Part shown: in pieces, positions 11,516 to 24,600 of the stretch
Layout of the letters: each line of letters starts with the position of its first letter
How positions within the stretch are numbered: the first letter of the stretch is position 1
Source: Carallia brachiata
Taxonomy: Eukaryota > Streptophyta > Magnoliopsida > Malpighiales > Rhizophoraceae
DNA: 64,000 nt
Reading direction: 5' to 3'
Assembly (NCBI GenBank): GCA_021464245.1
Contig: JADCRB010000068.1
Coordinates: forward strand, 1,935,297 to 1,999,296
The notes under the pieces: generated by a model
What the model saw: the letters and a program-made list of their open reading frames with translations, nothing else
What the model was told of the DNA's origin: nothing
The model's database searches: none
Program-made: the position numbers and the translations under genes

Positions 11516-14500
11516 ATAGAAAAAAATAAAAATTAATAGCAATAAACAGAAAAATTCAGTAAATAGAAAAAATAAAAAAATAATAAAAAGTGAAAAATAG
11601 AAATAAAAAACTGATAGCGTCTCCAAACGGGTCATAAGTTAATGTATATTCAATTTTAATTGTATGCATATTCTATTTTAATTATATGCATATTATGTTT
11701 TTTTCCAAACAAACATTAAAAATAAGTGAGACCTATCTCGCCTCTATAGCCATCTCTTCTGTCTTATGAGACTTTTTTTGATTTAATTTTAATTATTTTT
11801 ACTTTAAATGCATAACGTGTAGATGGTTTCTAACATTTTATTTAAGACACTGATTTTGAATGTAGAGAAGAGCTAGGTCCCTAATAATTCGCTTTCTTAA
11901 AAATCATTTAAGTTCTATAAAACAAAAAATAGACGTCACCTAATATTCCTGAAGTGGTAAAGGTCATTGATGTTGTTACAAAATTTTCTTTTGATAAAAT
12001 CTCAAGGAAATAAAACAATACGCCGCCGGTCCTTTTGGGTCCTTTCACAGTATATCTCTTGTATTAAAATAAAAATAAAAATAAAAATAAAAAAGAACCA
12101 TAGAGAAACAAAGCCAGTACAGAGCAAGACAGATCATCCGTTACGGGAGCTTAAAAAGTAACGAGGTCGAACTCACGAAGCAAAAATCACGAAATAAAAT
12201 TTCTGTGTCATTCTCATTTTATTATTTTATTTTATCTTCTATTTTCCCATCCATACCCTCTTATATCTGCACATAACAACGTGCATATTTTATTATTTTA
12301 CTTTCTTTTATGAACACAGGTAAGAAAGCACATGTTCTTATGAAATAAAAGGAGTTGCGGATTTTTATCTGAAAAAATTAAAACAAAAATTGAAATGAAA
12401 GAAAAAGAAAAAAACCTATTTTTTACGTGTTTTTATCTGAAACGGTAAAACCCTTCACGTCAACTGCCAAGCTGAATATCGACGGGGAGGTTTTGTTAGT
12501 AGCGCTGAAAGTCGAAAAGATTGAGTAAAGGAAACCGCTACATCATGTTTTTTTTTTTTTTTTTTGACAACAAGGGCCCCCACTACAACATCTTTCTTGA
12601 GTCACGATTGCGTCCAAATTTGTGACACAAGGGGTGACATCTCACTTCTGTAGTGTTTGTTCAGGACGACAAGAAGTGATCAAATGGCTGTCGCTCTCGG
12701 CCCGCCTGCGGAATCTGATAGGATTGGCCTCTCTGGATATTTTTGGGAAGGGATTAATGCCGTGTTTGGTTGTTTGCTTTTGGGATGGGTATTATGAAGT
12801 GTGTATGTTTCGTTTTTGTTTATTTGTATGATTCGGGAAAAATTGTTGTCAAGTATACTCGGTCGATTTCTATCATAAATTTGTTGAAATGTTATTCGTG
12901 TCATTATAGGCAGTTTTATTCAAATGAATTAAATCTATTTGAAACTAAGTTTTGGATAGTTTTAGTTTTATTTCAATTTCTCCCTGGTTATAGAGTTTCG
13001 TTAAAAAAGAATTTCGTAACCTGTTGATCTTTAGTCATTTTGACCAAGTTAGTGGTAGATAATTTTGGCCATCTTGTACTCTGGCCGTGCTTACGTTTTT
13101 CAAATGATTTCGTGTTGACTTTGTGTACAAATTTGATTAGTATTAATGTCACATTTTCCTTTAATTAAAAAAAAAAAAGGCTGTACCTCTCGAAAAGTTT
13201 TGGCAGGGAGGACGCAACCTTAAAAATAAGAATATCTTTATAATAAAATTAAAATAGTATTAAAATAATATTATCTATTAGAAAATAAAATTTTTAAATA
13301 ATAAATTATTAAATATTATCAAATTAATTATATAATTATTTTAGTATTAATTAAAATATAATCGTATAATAGAATTTGTAACTTAAAGTGATGTTTTGTA
13401 CCATCTTTATTTAGTCTTTTTTTGTCGGCCTGTGTTATTCGAACGTGGAAAGATTCCGCCCGTAACGTGCTAATGCCAAACTTCAACTTGCAAATGGCAA
13501 ATGGAACTTGATGATCCAGATGTGGAATTTATTAACTTGCTTAATGCTTATCTTTTAGATAAATTGTTATTGTGGTCAATGATTTATTAAATTAAATTTA
13601 TTATTAGGGAAGATAAGATAAGGGAAGACGCCCTTTTCGCTTATGGATTGAGCTGGTACCTTTGAAGCTAGTCTGAAGTTCTGACAGATAATTCTTTGCA
13701 GCATCAAAAGACGCGAAATTCGTTCCAGGAATCAGTTCTTATGTTTTTGTCGAACTCTGCAACGTTCGCGCAATATAGAAGGCCACCCAGAAGGACAGCT
13801 GTTTTGGGCAACTTTTGTTAGAATATTCTTAATTAATATCCTCAAAATAAATTCAACGAATGTGTATGTTAAAGAATATTTATGATATAATTTGATTAAT
13901 AAAGATATAATTTATTAAATAAATTAATCTTGATCATTGATTTTAATATTAATTGATAGATTAAATTAAGTTTAAATTTGTATATATATAACCAGTTTTA
14001 TTTCTTTTTACAAATACATAAAAATTTTATTTGAAAGTGTGTAATTTTGATAAAGGTAAGGAATAAGAAATCGGCTAATAAGTTAAGGCAGACTCTCCAG
14101 ACGCATCATCAGCTTCGGGTTTGGTTTTTATTAATTTCAAATATATTATTTATGATATTATTTATATGATTGATTCAATTTTATAATCCAAAAATTTTAT
14201 ATTTACGACGATAAGTTTATGGTTAAATCTAATAACTTTCGGTCGCTGTGATCTTCGCACTCTAAAAAGTGACAAATGGTACAAAATCAAATCATTGTTT
14301 TCTAGAATATAATAGTCAATTTGATTTCCACGCAGGGAATTATTTCCCCGGAGAAACTTTCTTGCTAATTCCCAAATTATTATGCAGTCCAAGCAAGTAC
14401 AGACAATCATTTGTGCCTGCCGCCAAACGACATCCGCGTAGGCCAACGCGACTTCAATAATTCTACCAATTAGCACGTGAAAGAAGCGTAATCACAATTC

Positions 14501-16558
14501 ACATACACACTCTCTACAGGAGTCACGAGTGAACAGCCATTTTATTAGTTCTGGCTTTTTATAGTTCTGAGAACCTTGACCGTCCTAGGCAAAGGACCAG
14601 CAGAAGCATTAATTCGGAATACCAGCGTCTTCCAATAATTTGTAACCGTAGCTAAATGGGTCGATAGTCATGCAAATTTGTTACAATGTTCTGCAAAACT
14701 TGCTATGATAAGGCTGTATTATAACGTTTTCTTATTGTAACAAATTTTACATAATACTGTAACAAATTGTACAATTATCGATATATTTTTTTATTTTATG
14801 AATAATTTATTTGTTCATATCAAGTTATAGTCCTCAATGCCCTCCCCCCTCCCCCCGTCCGGTCCAGTCAACTTACCTATACGTAATGACAATGTGGACA
14901 GAGGCGGCCCATACGTAACTAATTTTCAACAAAAATTGAGAAGAATGGAGCTTGTGAGAGTTTATTTTGAAGAAAGTTATTTTTCCCTTCTTTTTTTCCC
15001 AGCATGTCTATTCTCAAACTGATAATCAAATGCCAATTGTCCAATTAATTTTTTTTTGTTTAGCCCATGGAAGTTTTTTTTTTTTTTTTTTGGGAGATAA
15101 AGAAGATAGTTTCTTTCAATTTGCAACAAATGGCTGAAACTCGTAAATCCCCTTGCTGTCCCGTCGGCCATATTGTTGGCCGTCTTGTCTGGGCCAGCAA
15201 GATCAAGTATGGTGTAGTGGCGCCGCCGGACCATTGGAAACTAAAATAAAAGAAATAATCTCTTGCCATGGCCCACCAGAACATGGGTGGTCTTTTTGCC
15301 GTTTAGTCATGCATCTATATGGAACTGCCGAATGAGAAGAAACGAGAAGACTCAGAGGGAAGTAGAAAGTTACCGAATCGTTTGAACCTACAACCCCCCC
15401 CCCCCCCGCGGCGACCCTCCTTCTCCCTTCTCTTCTCTTTTCTTTCTTCTCTGCCTCAGTGCCTCTAGTTGTTGTACGGTTATTAGTTTCAATTATTCTT
15501 AGACCCTCCAAACAAACAATAGCTAAAAAGAAAAGAAATTAATATATTCGTGGATTGAAAAATTAATATATTTGGTTTAGAAGTATTTGCCATCTTGATT
15601 TTTTATTTTTGTATTAAAAGACTTATTGAGTTACGATTTACATAATAAAAATAATTTTTTTTTTAAATCTCATACTTTTCTCTTCAAAATTAAAATCTAA
15701 GATATTTATAATAGAAATTTAAGTTTTAATTTTAAAGATGTTGAGAAATAATTAATTTTTTTGGGTCAAAAGGAGTTACGTAGCGGGACTATTTGTGATC
15801 TTTATTAAACATCTGGTTAATTAACTTTGCCTTACACAGATTTGGGGTCTTTTACCAATTAAACAGAGGGAGGCCCAAATTCTTTCCGAAGCTCGTCAAA
15901 TCGTTAACGTTCTATATCCTTAAAGAACAAAAAAAAGAAGTTCTATATCGTTATCATTCCAGATGGCCATAAGATTGACGGCCCATTGCCTCCATTTCAT
16001 TGTTGATGGATTAAGCCCAATAAAAAAACAGCTAAAAAGGTCGGGTGTCCAAGAAATTTCCAACTGACTTGTCAGTTGACTGAGATTATCCCACTTACCA
16101 GTATTCAGAGGTCAGATTGATTAGTTTTAAATTATATCTGTATTCAATTTATTGTTGGTGTATTTGATAATTTTTTATCTATACTCAATTTGTCATTATA
16201 CATAATTTATCAAATTTAATTCATAATTAACGAATTGAATTAAATCGATTTTGATAAATTTAATACAATGAAAAAAAAGAAAAAACAAATCTGTTATATG
16301 TTCCAACTTCCAATTTCTAACTAGAAAGTCGAAATGCTGTGAACTTAGGAAGTTCTGTTTTAATTCACCGTTGCATCGCATTGTATTGGCTATTCACTCA
16401 CAAAATCATCAATTAAGCATCCAAAGTCCCCTTAAATACCTTAAACCAAATGAATTAAACACCATCCCAGCTTCATTCAACAACAAAATAATGAAAACAA
16501 TAAAACATGGTAGCAACAAAACCCCTAGGAACTTGGGAAGTTCTGGCTCCTGTTTTGT

Positions 16559-16580
16559 TATATATATATATATATATATA
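16559..16580. repeat. (TA)n microsatellite
   Basis: A run of TA dinucleotides of about 22 bases, roughly 390 bp before the hydrolase start codon. Confidence 0.9.
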
Positions 16581-16967
16581 AAGGCGAATCGAGTGCATTT
16601 TATATTTTAATTTACATTTAATCTGCTCACACGGATTGTAGAGTTTTAAAATTATAATCAATTTAAATTAGACAGATACATATTGTACAAGTTCAATTAA
16701 TCAGTTTTTAACAAATTAGACGATATTTTTATTTGAACGTTCCCAATCTCAGCCAACAAATGACGAGTCCGGTTGGCATTGTTTGGCCGTCCAATGATCG
16801 ACCAAAGCAAGAAAAGAAGAGCACTGTGCTCTACTTTTTCGAAAAAGAGGAGCACTTAGAAAGACGAGCACTTTTTAAACTCCACTGTCCTAAAGAGCTC
16901 CCCAATCCACTGTATTCTGGAGCCATCTCCTCCTCCCGTCTCCGGTTGTTTCTTTCAATTTCGCTCA

Positions 16968-19257
16968 ATGGCCGACTCTTCATCTGCTTCTTCTTTCAAG
17001 AAAATCCAAATCCAGAGAGACGATACTGTAAGTTTATCGGCTTTGACTTTTCTTCTTTGAATTTTTGTTTTATTTTTGGTAACTACAAGTATTCATTGGC
17101 ACTCGATTTACCATCTTTCTCTTCGGTTTCCGTTCTTGGTTTATATCATTGCCTTATATTATGAACTGGTTATCCTAAAAATGCAAAATTTTGTCTTTTT
17201 TTTTTTGTCCCATATGATGCTGAATTTAAAAATCTTTCAGATTTATTGTTTGGAACGCAACAACTGTTGTGCCTGATATGTATCTATTGTTTGTCCACTC
17301 GATTTTTCCGACCAGACATTTGATGTTTACGTTGTTGGCAAAGAAGATGCTCCTGGGATAGTTGTGGTTCAAGAGTGGTGGGGTGTAGATTTTGAAGTCA
17401 AGAACCATGCCGTGAGAATCTCTCAGATGGGGCCTGGATTTAAGGCACTTATCCCTGAGTTAGTATTTCTTTCGCTGCACAATTTCTGTTTTTGGGCTTA
17501 ATATAGTATATGTTGGTGTTACAGACAGTGGTGTATTGATGCCTTACACTTCCGTTTCTTTGCGGCCCCAATTAGGAGATCTGTTCCTAGACTCACGATA
17601 TTATTTTATATTCTAGTCAGTTTATTTGTTTTAAAGTTTGTATCAATTATTGCTTTTGTTAATTTTTTTTCTTGTAGTTCAGTTTGTACCGAGGAAAGGT
17701 TGGTTTGGATGTTGCGGAAGCACGGCATTTGTCAAACGATCTTGACTGGCGCGGTGCTGTTGAGGATATTCGCGCTTCAGTTAAATGGCTCAAAGCAAAT
17801 GGATCAAAGAAGGTATGACACTTCAGGCCCGTTTGAAAATTGCTATTTTAAGTGTTGTTCACTAGATCTGTATAGCTTGCATTGCATTTTTAGTTCCAGC
17901 TCCATGTATTTGAAACTCATTTGTATAAATAATCTAGCCCAAATCTGACCTCATTTGGGTGCTTGTGGCTTGAGATTCCTTTCCTAACAATGTAAAATGC
18001 CTGTGACGTTTGTGCCTCATACTTTTTCTGGATTCTTTAGCCATTAATCTAGAAACACCACATTACAGGATTCCTGTTACACTATTGCCACACCATGAAT
18101 CAGTGTCTCAGATACTCCACACATTCTTATCTGGACTTAGTGATTTGTTTCTTTTCTTTCTGGTGGTGGGGGTGGCAGGGTTTTGGCTTTTTAACTGGAA
18201 ATATTTGTGGTCTTCTTCTGTGCGTTTTGTATATAGAACATGATAGGATAGTAAGGGACGGTATAGGACTATTGCATATACAATGAGATAACACTAGCCT
18301 ATCCTATCATGTCTCCTGCAACAAACACACCCATCATGTTTTGCTTATTTTTTGTTGTGGCAACTCAAGTTGCTTATTTTTTGTTTATTTTTTGTACCCT
18401 CATATTGACACTTTTTCTAAATCTACATTTTTTCCAAGTTCCTGGAATTGAAATAACTGGCTGATAAATGTTGTGTTTCAAGGCAATAGGTTGGAGTGAC
18501 TGGATTTTGCATGGGTGGTGCTCTGTCCATTGCAAGTTCTGTCTTAGTTCCTGAAGTTGATGCTGCTGTGGCATTTTATGGTGTTCCTTCATCAAAGCTT
18601 GCTGACTCTACTCAGGCTAAGGCACCCATCCAGGCTCATTTTGGAGAACTTGATCACTTTGTTGGCTTTTCAGATGTTACGGTATGCTGTGCTTCCTTTA
18701 TATTGGTTGATTTTATCATTCATTATAATGGTTTGTTCACTACGTTATTTTAAAATTTTTGTTTTTGTAGCTACAGTGCCCTCCATTCTTCAGTATGTCT
18801 ATATTTTCTGGCAGTTGAATGTCTCCTAATAGCAATGAGTACTTAACTGCAGAGTCTAAGTATGTATTTTCTAGGTAGTTATATATCAGGTTCTCTCCCA
18901 TCCTAATGTAATTTATAGCTAAGTTTTCTAGAACATGTTTTCCTTGCTTTGGCAAGGTGAATTGACTATGCCATTGACTGCCAAGAAAGAAATGATGACT
19001 TGTGCTATTGTTGGTTTTTCATGTTGGTAGGCTGCCAAAGCTTTGGAGGAAAAGTTGAGAGTGTCAGAGTTCCATATGAGGTACACATTTATCAAGGCAA
19101 TGGGCATTCTTTCCTGAACAGATCACCGGAAGGTGTGATGAGGAGGAAGAGCATGGGAATGACTGATGATGATGAGGCCGCAGTTGAGCTGGCATGGTCT
19201 CGCTTTAGATCATGGATGACCCATTACCTATATGGGCTCCCTGCTTCCAAACTTTAA
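16968..19257 (+). CDS. Dienelactone hydrolase family protein, frameshifted in last exon
   Basis: An alpha/beta hydrolase of the carboxymethylenebutenolidase type; the plant substrate is not established. Exons are 16968-17027, 17316-17458, 17683-17812, 18490-18681 and 19031-19257, all GT-AG with compatible phases. Visible features: FDVYVVGKEDAPGIVVVQEW near the N-terminus, nucleophile Cys in GFCMGG, acid Asp in GELDHFVGF, and catalytic His in GNGHSF. Up to exon 4 the frame is clean. In exon 5 the frame breaks at 19067-19068, where one base is missing from what should be a Gly codon before VPYEVHIYQG. As written, translation stops at 19115-19117 and loses the catalytic His and the last 46 or so residues. 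One restored base would give 250 residues, the family length. It is either a fresh pseudogene or a sequence error. Confidence 0.9.
18229..18335. mobile_element. Small MITE-like foldback in a hydrolase intron
   Basis: A perfect 14-bp inverted repeat (acatgataggatag at 18238-18251 and its complement at 18299-18312) extends imperfectly outward to about 30 bp per arm. The arms have a gtgtttgtt-like outer end. It lies in intron 3 of the dienelactone hydrolase gene. No clear target duplication was identified. Confidence 0.5.
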
Positions 19258-19599
19258 TGGTGGCATGACACGGTACATACACATCATGTTGGAAGACCTG
19301 AGGTCGGAAACTCTGTTATTCTCTTCCGAAAATGAATTGTCTTGCTTCTAAAGAACTAATTTTGTCGTTTGGCCTGTTGTATGTTGTATTTTCCCGTGGT
19401 TATACCCAAATTAATAATCCGTGGAAATTTCTGTCGGGTGGATTTGGCACCCATGAAATCACAGCGCACCTGGAAGCAGGATACAGAAGATTGAATAACC
19501 TCACAGTGTTGGGCCAAGGACGAAAGTTCAGGTCCTCTACCTCTACCACTAGACCTTGTGGCTAATGGCAAAAGTTGAAATTGCTAAAGATCGAAGGAT

Positions 19600-20040
19600 A
19601 CAATGCCCTTTTTTTCTTTTGTGGTTCTATGGAAGGCCTAAGCCTCTAAAGGAAGATTAACCAACAATCATCCTGGGCCATGCCACACCTATAACATCTT
19701 GCCTCAGGAGTGGGGCAATGTCTCTTGGGGGCCTAGACAAAATACAAAGCTGATTTAGGTGAGATTCACCTTGCAGCGAGTGACAAGCCCAGTTCTGCTA
19801 GCATATGAGCCACTTGATTCCCTGCCCTTGAAGTATGAGAAATTAGAACTACCTATTCGCGTTGTAGAAGCTCCTCGTAACTACCAATCAAACTAGATTG
19901 CGTAGGAGTTGCGGTTGCTCCCTTCTGTATTGCCTCTATAGCCATTAGCCAGTCTTGAATCTACCTTCAGCCAGACGCCACAAACCATGAAAAACAGCCC
20001 AAAACGCCGCTGTGAACACTGAACTGAATACAACCCACAG
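19600..20040 (-). pseudogene. LINE RNase H (RVT_3) remnant, several frames
   Basis: The minus strand translates in fragments to AAFWAVFHGLWRLAE, then IEAIQKG with SLIGSYEELLQR, then ISHTSRAGNQVAHMLAELGL, then LLRQDVIGVAWPRMI. These follow the order of the plant LINE RNase H domain. Stops and frame changes interrupt it. The same domain tail occurs on the plus strand at 4985-5190. It starts about 340 bp after the hydrolase stop codon, in opposite orientation. Confidence 0.75.
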
Positions 20041-20047
20041 CACAAAG

Positions 20048-20066
20048 CCCCCCCCCCCCCCCCCCC
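20048..20066. repeat. C19 homopolymer
   Basis: Nineteen consecutive C bases at the upstream edge of the LINE remnant. Confidence 0.95.
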
Positions 20067-20912
20067 GGTCCGAGGTAGCAACCTAATGATAATTTAACAT
20101 GCTTCTTTATATCCAACTCAGGTTCGAGTCTTAATCTGCGTAATAAAGACAATAGAGACAATATTCCTCTTAAGACTGCCAAAGATCTTTGCACGCGTGA
20201 TGCAAGTTTTACACACGTTAATACTGTATTTAGTTTAAAAGAGTCATGCTTAAACTCAATAGTATTTGGGTGGTGGGTTCTCTCTTATAAGAAAGATTGA
20301 ATGAGAATAGTAACGAGTGACTCTTAATTTTGACTTACACATGTAATAACTTATATGTCAGTGATGCATAATTTTTTTTTTTTTTTTCGAAAAGACCCAA
20401 AACAACCCCACGGCACAAATCCCCAAGATACTCTTTCTTTTGTGCCCTTTTCTTCAACAGTGGAGCAATGCTTATCTCAAACTTGTCATAAAAATAGATA
20501 ATGGGCTCTGAACTCGGGAAACGAACGTAATCAAACTCAAGCCCACAGACAAGATAGTTTCTTTTAATATAAGCTGGACACGGCAACAGAGAATCTTTGG
20601 AATTCGTTTGGGCACAGAGTATCACCACACTACAATTAAAAAAAATGATTAATAGAAATAAAATAAGTCTTACTCATTAAATCAAGTCTCCATTCAATTC
20701 TATTAAATAGTTCTATTTAACACCACAATGATTATATTATTCAATCTCTGTGTTTGTAAATTGTGTTCTTTGGGTATTGCATCCTTGGTATAACTATGGA
20801 GCAACTCATATCATATGAACAAGAAATTTGACTTTATGGTCTTCTGGAGTCACTCACTTGCTCATTCTCTTAACATTATATGGTCTATTTTTTGGGCGGG
20901 TTTTTTTTTGTT

Positions 20913-20936
20913 GGGGGGGGGGGGGGGTTGGGGGGG
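20913..20936. repeat. G15 and G7 homopolymers
   Basis: Fifteen G bases, then TT, then seven G bases. The run could form a G-quadruplex on the plus strand; this is inference from composition only. Confidence 0.9.
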
Positions 20937-21645
20937 TGGTGTAGTGGAAACCAATAGAAAATTATAAAAGGACGTCCAAACCAAACCAGAGAACTTTGCA
21001 TTCAGGAATTGCCTTTCTCCGCCATGAAAGGAAGAGAACTCATTGATGCCAAGCGACAACTACAAGTGATTGTTTTGTTGCCGTAGGTTACAAAGATTTG
21101 GTCGAGTCGTTTATCTTTTCCAATGGCACAATTGAAACCAAACTGGAATGGACAAGCAAACCAAAAAAAAAAAATGTCCCAACATTTTTGGGTATGATTT
21201 TGCTTTGCTTCAAGATTGATTAAATAATGTCAAGAATGGTTGAACTAATGTTTATTGTACTTGTTTCTTTTCTACAAACTGAATCCATATTTCTACTCAA
21301 TAGTGTGAATGGAATTAGGGAACTTTGACGAAGATGCTGGCTTCTTATTTAGTAGATGGAAAGATTCAGGCATGTTCTGACGAGCTTAATAAGGAATAAT
21401 CAATTTCAAATATTTACTATACACATATAATTTTCTACAAAGTCGTAAATAATTCAATAGGCTAAGGGGTTAAGGAAATTAACAAGGAAACTTGGGGCCA
21501 AGCTTGGGCCTTTCTAGCCGTACGTTTGATTACTCTTTCTATACGGACAGGCAGTAATAAACCAAACGGAAAGGACAATCAATCTATTATTTTTAAGTGC
21601 ACAATCTTGCTACATGAATCGATGTACGTTCAAGCTAGTAATGAC

Positions 21646-21693
21646 AACCACCTTTCAATTGCTCAAAAAAAAAAAAAAAAAAAACCACCTTTC
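21646..21693 (+). mobile_element. Micro-retroposition scar, poly(A) with 11-bp target duplication
   Basis: The sequence aaccacctttc occurs at 21646-21656 and 21683-21693. Between the copies is aattgctc followed by 18 A bases. A target duplication plus poly(A) tail is the signature of LINE-driven insertion; only 8 non-A bases of the source remain. Confidence 0.7.
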
Positions 21694-24600
21694 GAAAAGT
21701 ATTTTCTTTCTTTAATCTTCAGTAATATCTGCGAAGGTTGTAGATAAGGAAGACGATTGGTCAAAAACTTCAAGTGTAATTGAAATTGTGTATGACCCTC
21801 GTTAATTAAATACTGATCCTTAATTTGTCCATACATTTACATTGCCTCTTATAAAATAATGGCATAGTATTCTTGGATTCAGAACAAGAGTCTTGGTCTA
21901 TAAAACATCTCGGGTATTGTTCGGTCCTTTCTAAGAAGCTACAAATCCATTTGGGATCTTATCCTATTGACATGTCACATGAAACTCGCCTCCTCCATTT
22001 GTACTTTTCCTCAACTATTGGGAATCTACTAGGTCTTCTATAAATATTCTAAGAACAATATTTGATTTTGAGGTAATGGCTTCATTCTTACTAAATTTTG
22101 TATTCTTTACCTCTTTTACCTACTGTTAACTTAAGTATCTAAGTATTAACTACTAACGCTGGATCCCAATTCAACACTCCTTAATTCTTCCTTGTTTTGC
22201 AGGTCCAGCACCATCACTCATCTTCGGCACTCCTTAGCTGCCGCCGGTCACGAACTAGGCCCAACGCTCATATCCTTTGTAGGATCAGCCTACCTCTTAT
22301 GCTTCCGGGACAAGTTCAATCAGTCTCCATCCTTAATTATTTTTGGTTCAAGTCTTTGTGATCAAGAATTATTTCATGAGCGACGACGCCTATGTTTGGA
22401 CCATGCGGGAGAAGACCAAGAAAGAAATTTTGTCTTGTATCAAGAAAAATAATTCAATAGTCTTTGAAAGCAGCCTTTGGTATCATCTGTAGAAAACCAT
22501 AATTATTAGTGTAATTTTTCAGCCAGTATGATGGATACCAATTACTACAGTTGGTAGAATCTTTTCGGTGATTCCAAGAAATTGTCTCTTGGGTCAAATT
22601 TATTACAATAATTCTTATACTCTAAACGTATTTCCTACATAAACTTAACATAATGTTTGTCTCCTTCAAAAGAATAAAAATAAATAAATAAACATTTATC
22701 ACAGCCAAACGTTTTGCCCCACTGACTAAATTTAAGACTGAACGCAGCGTCACTGTCCGTAGAAGATGGACTATAGAGTCTAGATCGAGTGATCCTAAAT
22801 GAAAAAAATAAATAAAAAATCAATTGGCATGTGCCACTGGAAGCTATATTATGTAAAATATAAAAGCCTATTGGAAAAGAAATGGTCATAATAAATGAGG
22901 AGATTATACAAATTGCGAGCCACGATGGAACTAAAAAGGCGACCTTTTCTTTTCCCCTAAGATCTTTAAATCCAAAAGTTGCGTGGTGGTAATGTGAAGC
23001 TAAGAACTTTAGGAAAAGATGCATGGGAGCAGATTCTTGAATCCCAATGAATTGGAAATTCATTTATAATTGGCTGTTCAACTAATACTGCCCTAGTGCT
23101 CGTCTACTGTAAGTCATTTTAGCCGTGTTATGTGATGGTCCAAGCTCAAATATTCCAACCAAAAATCAATTGGGCGGACCACATAGTTAGAATGTATGAA
23201 ATTTCTCGATTTCATACGAGTCAGCTAGCTAGATTGCGAGAGGGGATGTATAGTCAGAGAGATAAGAAGAGTGAGAATAGTTTAATGGGAAAAAAAAGAA
23301 GAAAAAGGAAATAACGAGGTATTAAAAAGTGGAGACATGCCACAAAAGCAAAGTTTTTCAGAGTTTTTGGGAGAAATTGTCCTACAAAGATACCAGAAAA
23401 AGAGGTTGGAGACAAGGGTATGTTTAAATCGGTACAAGTCAGTCGGTTGGTCGACCATGAATTTGAAGACTCGGGTATTTTTACCCACAAACGGCTTGCC
23501 GGTGCCCTTCAGGACACGCTCTAGTTTTATTCTATTGGTCGACCATGAATTTGAAGGGCATAATTTAGGGCCCAATTCAGAGGGAAAAAGATTAAAAAAA
23601 AAAAAAGAAAAAAAGAAAATGAACTGCACGCCAAGATTGTGGTTAGCTAGGCTGAGGACGGGGTTCCCTCTAACAGCGTAGACTATACATGTTTGACCAG
23701 ACAAGGACTGATAGCAAAGATCTGCATACGATTAACAAGTGATTTTACCATGCCATTGCCTTTTTCATCCAGAGATGGAACTAGAATTTGGCAATTTTGG
23801 GGGAGGGGAAACCAAATTGAACAATGATGTGGGAGGATAAATGATATTAAAGAAAATGAGTAGAGTACAAACTTGAAACTTCAAACACTTTTGGGGCCAT
23901 CTTAGTATTTTTATTAACCACTAAAACCAAAATTTCAGGGATTAACTAACGAAAAAAGGGAACCATGAGGGTGAATGAATTCCTTTCAAGTATTCCCAAA
24001 AACAAAAACAAAAAAAAAATTCCTTTCAAGAAAATAAAAAACAAATAGGCCAGTATTTTTAAAAATTTCTAAAATATTAAATAAATATATATAGAAGTAT
24101 TTGGTACTATGCCTCAACTTGAGGGATATATCGTTCAAAAAACTTGAGGGATACATATAGCACACATGTTGGTTGTTCGTAACAACACGAAGGCAAACAT
24201 ATGCGTGAAAAGTGTCTTTTCTGGAGGCAATACGACAAGTCGACAATCTATTGTGGCCAATTTGTCGTTTATTCAAAAGGTCTCTGGTCAGTAGTCAGTT
24301 TAAATAATTTTTTAGTTAGAATTATCTCAAAGTCGGCAGTGTACTTCCATATCAATGCTTTCAGCTGCCTCTCGTCTGCAGTTGTTGTTTGATTTATGCG
24401 TACTTTTGAATTGACACCTGTTGCACATTATCGTCACTGCAATCTTGGTTGATATGATTGGAATCAATTTTTTTTTTTTTAATACAATCTGAACTTAATT
24501 TGAAGTATGCAACAAATAATATATTGTCAAAAAATCAGTTGATCAGATATTATATATTTTAAGACCTTACATTATCTTATTTCCATGATCGAATAGAAGA

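Larger units (their letters stand above)
9868..16967. other. Intergenic spacer, no protein gene recognised
   Basis: The spacer is AT-rich. It holds the CT minisatellite (10510-11515), AT-rich repeat pieces (10020-10090, 13225-13390), an (AAAAT)n tract at 12066-12092, poly(T) runs at 12548 and 15074, a C14 run at 15394-15407 and a (TA)n run at 16559-16580. A TGTTAGAATATTC motif at 13816 resembles the start of a copia LTR, but I found no matching end. Open frames here lack recognisable domains. Confidence 0.6.

Noticed and set aside
10527..11536. Ser/Leu-rich open frames of up to 200 codons
   Set aside because: They arise in any frame of a CT-only tract and have no domain or splice context.
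12622..12904. Overlapping open frames on both strands near 12.7 kb
   Set aside because: No conserved motif; the gtgtttggttgtttg sequence nearby suggests transposon-end material rather than a gene.
13816..14060. Possible solo LTR beginning TGTTAGAATATTC
   Set aside because: No matching LTR end or target duplication was found.
20335..20628. 97-codon minus-strand open frame
   Set aside because: No recognised motif, no splice model; it lies in transposon debris.
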